A stretch of DNA of 46,307 nucleotides from NCBI GenBank assembly GCA_000310025.1, contig FN649752.1, positions 2,292,469-2,338,775 on the forward strand, written 5' to 3'. Shown here in pieces: positions 11,165-19,065 of the stretch. Under the pieces are notes generated by a model. It made no database searches. It had not been told where the DNA came from and saw only the letters and a program-made list of their open reading frames with translations. Position 1 is the stretch's first letter, and every line of letters starts with the position of its first letter. A program made the translations under genes and the position numbers. The DNA is from Ectocarpus siliculosus (taxonomy: Eukaryota; Sar; Phaeophyceae; Ectocarpales; Ectocarpaceae).

Positions 11165-11985
11165 CTTTTCTTGCAAAGTGATTTATTCTCTCGCTTCCGC
11201 TCCTGGCCAAGTGGATAGCGCTAGTTCGTGTGTACACAGAGGAGGGAAGAGAGTGCTGAACTCTTCTCGCATTGAAAATTGAAGGCACCAAAAGGCAAGG
11301 CTTGTTCGAACACGGCAACGTGCAGATCCTCCAATTTTTGCACACGAGCAGATTGACGTGGATCCCTGTCAGTTGAGCCACGCGGTTAAGTGCACAACAC
11401 ATACATACAGTTAACGGGCGCCGGTTGACGTGATATTTTCTTGTAACTGCGCGTATTCAGGGCATGCTATAACGTCAATATGGACGACACGGTGAACCCG
11501 GCGCCGAATACCGCTTGTCCAGGGGACCGCTTCATGTAAATGGACGGCCCGTCTGCCGTGGACGGGTCGTCGGGTGGCTACTTCGTGGCTGTCGCTCGGA
11601 CCCTTTTGCTGGTTGTCGCTCGGGGCATGGCGGGTGTCCTACAAGAGCTGCATATAAGACGGTGTGACCTTGTGGCAGTCCTGGTTGTTGGCGCTCTGGC
11701 ACTCCCGGGAGCGACTGCCCATTCATTCGTGCTTGCTCTTTTGGTCGTGGGCTACCCAGGTCTGTGGCCATTATTGGTGGTGGGCGTGTGCTGCCAAGGT
11801 CTTTGGTCATTGGTTCGGGTGGTTGCGTGCGAACACGGACCTGGTGGTCTCGGTCTCTGTCAGTTCGATGTGTTGTGGGCCGCTGGTGCGTCGTGAGATC
11901 TACCGCCGGAACATGCGGGTGATGGGTTAGGCAATATGTCGACACCTACCTCTTCACCCATACTATTATCCTGGCGCCTTGATCG
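11165..11985. other. No gene recognised
   Basis: Reading frames exist on both strands at 11530-11945, but they are degenerate GTGG/TTGG-rich sequence without domain features. A second tRNA-like A-box (11205) with a weak B-box (TGTTCGAACAC, about 11305) is the only feature of note. Confidence 0.3.
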
Positions 11986-11993
11986 ATTTCCTA

Positions 11994-12116
11994 GTTTATT
12001 TCGATGATATTTGGGAGGAAGGGTCGCAGGACAGCGAAGGAAGCGATGATTCGCTCGACGGCATGGACGGGTTCGACCTCGACGGGGACTTTGTGGTGGA
12101 CGACGACGACGTGTAG
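11994..12116 (+). CDS. Possible last exon encoding an acidic C-terminus
   Basis: After a pyrimidine-rich TTTCCTAG acceptor the frame reads a short hydrophobic start and then a strongly acidic, Ser/Gly/Asp-rich tail ending in DDDDV and a stop at 12114. Composition and an ending typical of proteins suggest real coding. No upstream exon could be tied to it and no family is recognised. Confidence 0.3.
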   Translation, partial: VYFDDIWEEGSQDSEGSDDSLDGMDGFDLDGDFVVDDDDV

Positions 12117-12239
12117 TTCATGTGCGTTCGTACCCGGCCGTTCTATTAATGCGGTTCGTGTCGTGGCTCGGGCTTTCGAGTCGATGGACTTTCCTGTAGG
12201 ATGAGCTGTATGTGTGACGTGGTGTACAAGATATGTACT

Positions 12240-12345
12240 GACGAGGGATATGTACTGTGTACGTGTACACAGAACATATTCCTTCACAAAGCCCGTTCGT
12301 GTACACAGTACTATATATCCCTTCACAAAGCCCGTTCCGTGATAT
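12240..12345. repeat. Short tandem duplication
   Basis: The string CCTTCACAAAGCCCGTTC, preceded by GTACACAG and an A/T-rich segment, occurs twice about 50 bases apart (near 12281 and 12330). No coding is seen nearby. Confidence 0.5.
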
Positions 12346-13353
12346 CGCCCCTCCCCAACAGACAAATTGGTTCATTGCATAAACACGTTGAGGACGCAGT
12401 TTATCTGTAATGCCCTTGTACCTTTTGTCCGTCCCGGAGCTTCATTTTCCCCTACAAAGTTCGTTCACCCCCCGGGGCATTGGCAAAGGCAAACTGAGGT
12501 TTTCGTTGGGTCTCTCTCTTGTGGCATTCAACCGGCGAACTTCAACTTTGTTTTATCTGTTTTGTTTTTTTCCCACAAAAACAGCTAACTCGAAGACTTC
12601 GTTCTCTCCCCGACGCAATATGTATCTCGTTCCAACGTCCTTGTCACAGCTGAACGGTGGAGTCCACGTCGTGACCCAGGGAGGGCTTTCTTAACGGGGT
12701 GCAGCCGTGTTTGGCTGTTCTACTGGTACAAGTTACCACGAATTGTTTCGACCTTGTACGCCTGCACCTTCACACAAACCATGTGCGGCGTGTGTGGTGT
12801 GTGTGTTTCATTGTTGGTGGGTTGAGGGACTAGGTCATGGACAGGTGTATGTCAATTTTTTAGGGGGGCGGGAGGTGGTGCTGTTTTTTTGGCAGCACTG
12901 GCGACGACGACGACGACTGCAAGATGGCACAATACAGAGTGGCCCAAGCTTGCACTAGTAACCTGAATTTTGGGAAATGCACCATCGAACAACGTAGATG
13001 ATATTTTGCGTTGAAAACCAAGAGGAACTTCTACTTTGTCGACTGCCAGTCGCAAACGTATCGCGCTCAGCTTAGGTCTGGCCATCATGTGCACGCAGGC
13101 ACACAAGGAACAACGGGGTGTCCTGCTGTGCCGTTGTTCTCCAGCACAACGCAATTTCAAACGTCGGGCGTCTCTCCGAGACATCATCACGGACCACCAA
13201 GCAAGACGTCAGCACGGGCAGGGGTATCGCTGGTAGTGGCCATGGGAGGCAAACACGCAGACATTTCCATTCAGGTTCAAGAGCATATACTTGTGACACT
13301 CGCTTACATTTGGGCTATTGCTATGCAACTTTCACACAAGCGCACCTACAATT
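12346..13353. other. No gene recognised
   Basis: I see no exon with recognisable features. It lies downstream of the minus-strand methyltransferase-like gene. Confidence 0.35.
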
Positions 13354-14086
13354 CTAGAGAGCACCGTCAGGCAAGGAAAAGCAAATCGTAGGCTTGCGGC
13401 ATTCTTCGCCAACCCGCCCTGTCTCCCATATAAACCACGCCTCAGTAGAGCTACATCCTCTTCCGCGGTACGTAGCGCGGGGGAGCATCACAACCCTGTC
13501 AGGCGCATTTTCCTTTAGCCACCGCCCTCTGGTTTTGGTGGGCTCCAGAAAAGTCAACCTCAGCTTGAAGGCTACTCCCATACGCCCGACCGGCATCGCC
13601 TGCTTCAAAATGGCGAAGGCGTGCTTGTAGGGTGGGCTCGTCACGACCCAGTCCGGACGCACCCTTTCCTTGACGTACGCCTTGACAAATGCGTCTGTGG
13701 CGGCGTCCAGGTGCGTATCTGCGACCAATCTGAGGGTAGGGAGGTACAAAAAAAGAAAAAAGCGCCGCCAACGGGTTAAGTAAAAATATGGACGTGAACA
13801 CTGAACATTTGCCACTTTTGAATAGTGGCCAGTTTCATGGATGGGCACTTTTCAGCACTGCCGTATGTGTCTTTGAGCACAGCCTACCGACTTTACGCTA
13901 ACACCTCGGATTCAGTGCTTGGTTGCACCGAAGCCGACCTGAGACACACAGATGCGTCGGGTTCATGTCGTTTGTTGCAACACGGAGACCGTGTGAACTC
14001 AGGACGGTGGAGACTGCGTCTTGGGCGGCACCACAGCAATCGAGTACCCTGCCTTCCAGTTCCACGTGTTCCAGAAGGGCTCGCAC
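13354..14086 (-). CDS. SAM-dependent DNA methyltransferase-like protein, 3' exons
   Basis: Exons 14086-13939 and 13718-13354 join in phase 1 to give 170 residues and a stop; the first exon begins after a phase-0 acceptor (TTTTCAG|GTGCGA), so an upstream start exon is missing. The first exon carries VLDCCGAAQDAV followed about 15 residues later by VATNDMN, a motif I/II arrangement for binding S-adenosylmethionine. The second has DWVVTSPPYKHAF, a variant of the (N/D/S)PPY amino-methyltransferase motif, then a VAFKLRLTFLEP strand and an EAWFIW end as in phage- and bacteria-type DNA methylases. The likely reaction is N6-adenine or N4-cytosine methylation; which one cannot be told. The first intron position (CAG|GTCGGC) removes a non-conserved piece cleanly. 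Possible viral or bacterial origin is an inference. Confidence 0.62.
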
Positions 14087-14142
14087 CTGAAAATCGCGAA
14101 TGCAACGTGGTGGTAACTTCATCTGTTATTCTTACTACTGTA

Positions 14143-14535
14143 GATGGTAGGTGGTATCTGGCAGAGGGAGTGTGCGGGCAGCGGGAAAAAAAAATGAGCG
14201 GCGCTCTACAGCAGTACATGTACTTCTTCCGATGTCTTCGGATGGTAGGTGCTATCTGGCAGAGGGAGTGTGCGGGCAGCGGGAAAAAAAAATGAGCGGC
14301 GCTCTACAGCAGTACATATACTTCTTCCGATGTCTTCGGATGGTAGGTGGTATCTGGCAGAGGGAGTGTGCGGGCAGCGGGAAAAAAAATGAGCGGCGCT
14401 CTACAGCAGTACATATACTTCTTCCGATGTCTTCGGATGGTAGGTGGTTTTTGGGCAGAGGGAGTGTGCGGGCAGCGGAAAAAAAAATGAGCGGTGCTCT
14501 ACAGCAGTACATATTCTTCTTCCGATGTCTTCGGG
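14143..14535. repeat. Minisatellite, 4 copies of about 98 bp
   Basis: Units start at 14143, 14241, 14339 and 14436 (periods 98, 98, 97). Each holds GATGGTAGGTG, an A-run followed by ATGAGCGG, and CTTCTTCCGATGTCTTCG. The period is not a multiple of three, so an apparent long frame across it is not a protein repeat. It lies just upstream of the methyltransferase exons and may be in their intron. Confidence 0.85.
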
Positions 14536-15010
14536 GGAGCGGTTGAGGCTCTTCTCACAACACGGACAGAACCTCAAAGAGAACGACGCACAACGGTATA
14601 TTCCTCGTACTTACCATTGAGCTAACGTGAGAAACAGCAACTAAGGCTAACCGAACAACTGTCACTCAATAAGGAGCAGGGCGAGGGAGACATGTGATCA
14701 GAGATGGGTCGGGCACCGCCCGGTACCATGCCATTAACAAATGGCACATGGCGACGGTCGAGATCCCAGAAAAAAGGAGAGGCAGAACGCACACACCAAA
14801 CTAGAAATAGGGTTGTTTCTACGTGTGGTGTCTTTGCGCGGTCTATAATTCGGAGACGACCTACCGTAAGGATGCGAGAGAATGCACGGCGGTGTTAGCA
14901 CGGCGATGAGGTTGCGAACACCTACCTACCTCTCAGGCAAGCCCTCGACGTGATTTTTTCAAAACTACCCTTGTCGGCAGTGGTACCCTCCTGGTCGTGG
15001 AGAAATCACG

Positions 15011-15560
15011 CTATGATAAATGCGGACACCCCCGTGTCCTTACCGTACACTGCTGTAGACAGAGGTGGTGTATCTGCGGCATCATACCTGAGAGCCCGTC
15101 GAGGGGTACCGGCCCATCGGCGACCGCTGTCCAACCTCCATTTTGTGCAAAGGTCCTTTTTCTTCCCTCTGGCGTATCCACACGTACTTCTTGTACAAAC
15201 CAAGTACGCAGTCCGTGCGGGAACAGATGCACTAACCCACCCGGAGAGGGTTCTGTTGAAGATCGCGATCATGACGCCAGCCTGACCCAACACTCGCAGA
15301 CCACACCCAGCAGCGCCCATGTTTCCGAGTCCCCCACCTGTTACCACCTTGTCGAGCACCCGTCGCGGCTACCAGGACGGCCACACGCGAAGCACCGCCG
15401 AAGCTCCCCTTCTGCTGCTGCTTCTTTGCCGTGCACGCCTTTGCCGCACGAGGCGCGGAAACCACGGACCATGCTGCAGAAAACCGTTGAAAATGGCGGA
15501 ATACAGCTGCTCGTCAAATCGTCGGTTTTGGTACCCACAGAGAGAGATCGACAATAATAC
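15011..15560 (-). other. Coding-like minus-strand segments, unassigned
   Basis: Two segments look like exons but cannot be joined. One, at about 15220-15085, ends at a strong donor (CTCTCAG|GTATGA) and contains FAQNGGWTAVADGPVPLDG. Another, at about 15545-15470, contains NRRFDEQLYSAIFNGFLQHG. They could belong to the 5' part of the methyltransferase gene or to a separate gene. No family is recognised. Confidence 0.25.
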
Positions 15561-16286
15561 TACAGCCGTAGAAAACACAACACCTCAGCTACACAACGCA
15601 CCCTTTGAGAGCCGAAGATTCGATGCTGGGCACTAACCTGGGCTTGGTGCGGCTGCTGGACCGAGTTGCTCCGCGTATAGGAGCCCTGACGCGAGGCAGA
15701 TTCGGTTCTTCGCACAGAAAGCTGCCAAACGCCCAAACCTTGCACCGACAGCTCTCCCACAAGTAGCACAACAGTATACCGAGGTTCAGTTCTGTCTGGT
15801 GCCCACGACGAGGCTCCTACGGCTCTGTGAACATGCAGCTTGCTGTGGCCTGCCCGGGGGGGGTTATGGGGGGGTCGCAACAACCGAGGGGGTACCATCT
15901 GCGAATGCCCGCCGTACTTTCTCAGCCGCCCTGGTCGTCCATACACACACCGGGCCTCGTGAATCGATTCACCTCGTTTCTTCTCCTATACCCTACAACA
16001 GTTCATCTTCTAGCGGATCGCTCTTTCTTCGACGCCACCCGGCTGGTGGCCATCCCGTGGTGGAAAAGGAAGTGTCCAAGACAAAAAAAAAAATACTAAA
16101 CCCGATAACACTGCCAACGAATCCATCTCTCTACTGTATGTATATCTATCTATGATAGGAAAGAGTCTAAGATAGCTATTAGCAATGAAACCAAAGCGTC
16201 AGCGGAGGCTGCCTATATGTATTTCCACGATATATATTTTTTATTTCACATTACAGGGTAGGTAGGTGGGGGTCAGTGATGGTAAT
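15561..16286. other. No gene recognised
   Basis: No exon is supported. The sequence ends in the TAAT target site (16283-16286) of the nested retrotransposon complex. Confidence 0.35.
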
Positions 16287-16297
16287 TGTCACGGTAG

Positions 16298-16596
16298 TGT
16301 TAAGGAGTGTGGCTGCTAGCTTAAATAGGGTACATCTTATTGTTGATAGGATGTGGGTCGGTCTCAGGAGGTATACCCTTCAGACACCTACCCTCTTAGG
16401 ATTTTGTCTAGTCTGCGTACCCCCTGAGGTGAAGTTGGATCCCCACTTCACCTCAGACCCTTGCTGATCGTCTCTCAGCAATAACAAGCAACTTTCTCAT
16501 CTCTACGTGATCGTGGACAAGCGTGTCAACGACAGAACCTACCTTCATCTATCTCTAGGAGCAAGCTACCACCCACGGCTTCCCCTCCTTTAAACT
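16298..16596 (+). repeat. Element 1 5' LTR
   Basis: It starts TGTTAAGGAG and runs 299 bp to CTCCTTTAAACT, matching 27478-27776 almost base for base; similarity continues for three more bases (TGG) and then stops abruptly. An inverted solo copy at 28761-29081 ends CTCCTTTAAACA, supporting an LTR end near here. Confidence 0.8.
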
Positions 16597-16614
16597 TGGC
16601 GTCAGCGGCAGGAT
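16597..16614 (+). promoter_or_regulatory. Putative primer binding site
   Basis: TGGCGTCAGCGGCAGGAT directly follows the LTR and begins with TGG, as expected for pairing with the CCA end of a tRNA; its complement ends GACGCCA. A closely related tRNA-like string (ATCCTGCTGACGCCA) occurs at 28040-28054. The exact priming tRNA is not known. Confidence 0.45.
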
Positions 16615-16840
16615 ACCGCGAGAGCCGGAGCCGGAGCCGGAGCACCGACCGCCAGCCACGTCACGCACCTTCGTCTCGGCGTGGTCGCAGCCGGAGCAGC
16701 GACCGCCGCGGGAGCAACACGCCTTCGCGTAGGCGTAGCCGCAGCCGGAGCCAGACGAGGAGCGGGGGCAACAGCAGGGCGACCAGCTCGGACAGCGGTC
16801 GAGGGGGCAAAGGGCGACGGAAGTCAGGTCGGGGTCGCAG
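16611..16840 (+). pseudogene. RS-domain-encoding fragment in the element 1 leader
   Basis: In the frame ending at 16840 the sequence encodes repeated Arg-Ser dipeptides (YRESRSRSRSTDRQ, then RRGRSRSSDRR and RRRSRSRSQTRSG). This is the composition of SR-type splicing factors and differs from the Gag frame. It starts after an AG (GCGGCAG|GATACC) and ends at a GC-type donor (CGCAG|GCAAGT), like a single captured host exon. It lies between the primer site and Gag and is not part of the Gag frame. An alternative is a short leader protein of the element. Confidence 0.4.
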
Positions 16841-16851
16841 GCAAGTGCAGT

Positions 16852-19065
16852 ATGATCGGTGTGATTTTCGTAGTTCTGGGCTGTTGGGGGAACGTAAGAC
16901 TGCCTCAGAAGATGGTTCACTCTGTTCTTCGCCACCGGTTTTGCTCCCCCCCCGCGGATGTAGGACCGCCGCCCGTGTCTACTTTGGCGTTCAAACTTGC
17001 CAACATGCAACTTCGTGAACATTCCGCCGCGATTAAAAGCCATGCCCCTACACACACCGTGGTAGATCAGCCCACATCTTCCTTGCTTTTGGACGAACGG
17101 GTTGGTTCACCACGCAATGCTGCATCACACGCCTCGACTTCGGCTTCCCGTACTGAAATGCTGTTGGAACAAGTGCTCACTCTCCTGCGCGCGCAAACGC
17201 CTGGCCAAGTTGTGGATGCTGCTGCCGACTCGAATGTACCACCTTCTGTGCCCTCGAACGCCCCTAGCATGCCACCTTCTGCCCCTCCCTTTTCGTCACG
17301 GGCGCATTTGGCACCATTGCAAGACCACGCTTCGAGTTCCTCGGGAGTTCGTTCAGGGTACGAGGTTCACGATGAGGCAGCTGCCAGGGCCACGGCAGTG
17401 TCATCGTCATCAGCGCCGGCCGCCCCAGTTCTGCCGCAACAGCCTTTGGTGGTGTCATCAGCGTCGACCGCCCCAGTTCTGCCGCAACAGCCTTTGGTGG
17501 TGTCATCAGCGTCGACCGCCCCAGTTCTGCTACAACAGCCTTTGGTGGTGCCCCCCCCCCTCCCGCGTACGTCTATCCTGATCGATCCTCGCCCGGCGAC
17601 CGGCCACGTCATGGCGTCACCGGCCAACGCGACATCGCCGTTGCCTCAGGATGATGCTAGCTTGCCTTTGTCTTCCACGGGGGCGAGGACGAGGCAGGAG
17701 GCTTTGGACGCTGCGGACGCCGCTGCAGCGGAGGCCGACACCATCCGCATTCAAGACAAGATGGACAAGCTGAAGCCGGAACAACTTGATAGTGTCACAC
17801 GCTTGCCCCTTGGTTCTGATCCTGATGAATTTGCTCGTTTCGCGTCTAGCTGCAAGGGCGTGGTCACCGAGATCCTCAACAAAAGCGACGTCAAACGCAA
17901 GCAGACTTTCGCTTCCTCCACCTGGGTCGCAGGATGGCTTCCGTTGTTGCGCAAACGTGTTCGTGCTGCTGTCGTTGAAGGTCAAACCACCAACCGTGCC
18001 ACGCTGGAATTTCTTGATGCCACTTTCCAACAGGTAGAAAACCATCTGCGCAAGGAACCGGCCGGGCCCTCGACGTACGCGTTCTTTATCCAGAAATTGG
18101 CGGCCGCTTGGGACACTCAAGACAAGAGCTCGGGGATCGATCGCCTTCGTAGTTTTGGCGTGTCCACCGGCGAGACGTACGGAGAATACATTCGTCGCTA
18201 TAAGGCTCTGGCCATGACTGTCATGGTTTCTCATCACGCGTTCAAGCCTTCGGATGCACAAGTGCAGATAGCTGTTCGAGACTCCATGTTGAAGCAGTTT
18301 CCCGTAGTGTCTGGACAGGTGTACAAGGATGAGCAGCTCTCCATGGAAGCCCCTTTTGGGCGACATGCTTCGTGTTTGGACGATATGTGGGATGTGTTGG
18401 ACAAGCGGGCATTCGCGCACACGCCGGCGGTACATGGGGACGATTTTTTTTCGGTGTCTTCCACGAATGCTAGGAGTTCGTCTGCGGTTTCGCGCGCTGT
18501 AGCTTCTTCGGCGTTGCATTCGTCGGTGACCCCTTCGTGGAGCCGAGGTTCTTCGGCTGCGGTGATGAGTGTTGACCCTCTGCCTAATGATGATCGGGAC
18601 CCTTTTCTGTTGCACTACAGCGACTGGCCGTTGCAAGGACACTTTCAAGAGGTGTACAATGTCGCTAGTGAGATGGCTCTAACCAAGAATGATCCGCCAT
18701 TGTTCACCCCCTTGGTCTCAGCTGAAGACCGCCGCAACGCGCTTCGGCTGTACAAGGGCAAGTGCCTCAACTGCTTAGGCGAAGATCACTCCTTCAAATC
18801 CTGTACTCGTGGTTTCATTAACGCCACAGGCCTGCTTAACAATGACATCAAGCTCTGCATGGAAAAAGATCCCGCACTTTGGAGTCGGTGGAAAAAGCGC
18901 ATGACCTCGTATAGACGCCCTACAGGACGCAACCCACCCCGTAATCACTCCTCCGGACGAGCCCGCCGCTCATTTGACACATCGGACATGAAACAGTCCT
19001 CACACACAGAATCCTCGTCGGAGACTTCCATTTCGGCTAAGAGGGGCTGGAAGGGTAAGAAATGA
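16852..19065 (+). CDS. Element 1 Gag polyprotein
   Basis: From ATG 16852 (a second in-frame ATG is at 16912) the frame runs 737 residues to TGA at 19063. The N-terminal third is Ser/Pro/Ala-rich with three 48-bp repeats encoding VSSASTAPVLPQQPLV-type units (about 17404-17551). A helical capsid-like region follows (about 17750-18450). Near the C-terminus is a CCHC zinc knuckle, C-x2-C-x4-H-x4-C, at 18763-18804, then a basic tail. Gag packages element RNA into cytoplasmic particles. The Pol region continues in the same frame after the single UGA, so Gag-Pol is probably made by readthrough. The real start is uncertain because the frame is also open upstream. Confidence 0.82.
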   Translation: MIGVIFVVLGCWGNVRLPQKMVHSVLRHRFCSPPADVGPPPVSTLAFKLANMQLREHSAAIKSHAPTHTVVDQPTSSLLLDERVGSPRNAASHASTSASRTEMLLEQVLTLLRAQTPGQVVDAAADSNVPPSVPSNAPSMPPSAPPFSSRAHLAPLQDHASSSSGVRSGYEVHDEAAARATAVSSSSAPAAPVLPQQPLVVSSASTAPVLPQQPLVVSSASTAPVLLQQPLVVPPPLPRTSILIDPRPATGHVMASPANATSPLPQDDASLPLSSTGARTRQEALDAADAAAAEADTIRIQDKMDKLKPEQLDSVTRLPLGSDPDEFARFASSCKGVVTEILNKSDVKRKQTFASSTWVAGWLPLLRKRVRAAVVEGQTTNRATLEFLDATFQQVENHLRKEPAGPSTYAFFIQKLAAAWDTQDKSSGIDRLRSFGVSTGETYGEYIRRYKALAMTVMVSHHAFKPSDAQVQIAVRDSMLKQFPVVSGQVYKDEQLSMEAPFGRHASCLDDMWDVLDKRAFAHTPAVHGDDFFSVSSTNARSSSAVSRAVASSALHSSVTPSWSRGSSAAVMSVDPLPNDDRDPFLLHYSDWPLQGHFQEVYNVASEMALTKNDPPLFTPLVSAEDRRNALRLYKGKCLNCLGEDHSFKSCTRGFINATGLLNNDIKLCMEKDPALWSRWKKRMTSYRRPTGRNPPRNHSSGRARRSFDTSDMKQSSHTESSSETSISAKRGWKGKK
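17404..17551 (+). repeat. 48-bp coding tandem repeat in Gag
   Basis: Three in-frame units encode near-identical 16-residue segments (SSASTAPVLPQQPLVV). The first is slightly diverged and the third has CTA for CCG. Being in frame, the repeat does not break Gag. Confidence 0.85.
19063..19065 (+). promoter_or_regulatory. In-frame UGA between Gag and Pol (candidate readthrough site)
   Basis: The Gag stop TGA is followed by CTT GCC GAT and the same frame stays open for 2377 codons to 26196. No frameshift is needed to make Gag-Pol, so suppression of one UGA would suffice. Readthrough of a single stop is an established Gag-Pol strategy in some retroviruses. The same layout occurs in element 2 at 36644. 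Confidence 0.65.

Noticed and set aside
14143-14535. CRISPR-like array
   Set aside because: Units are 98 bp head-to-tail with no spacers, in a eukaryotic genome; it is a minisatellite.
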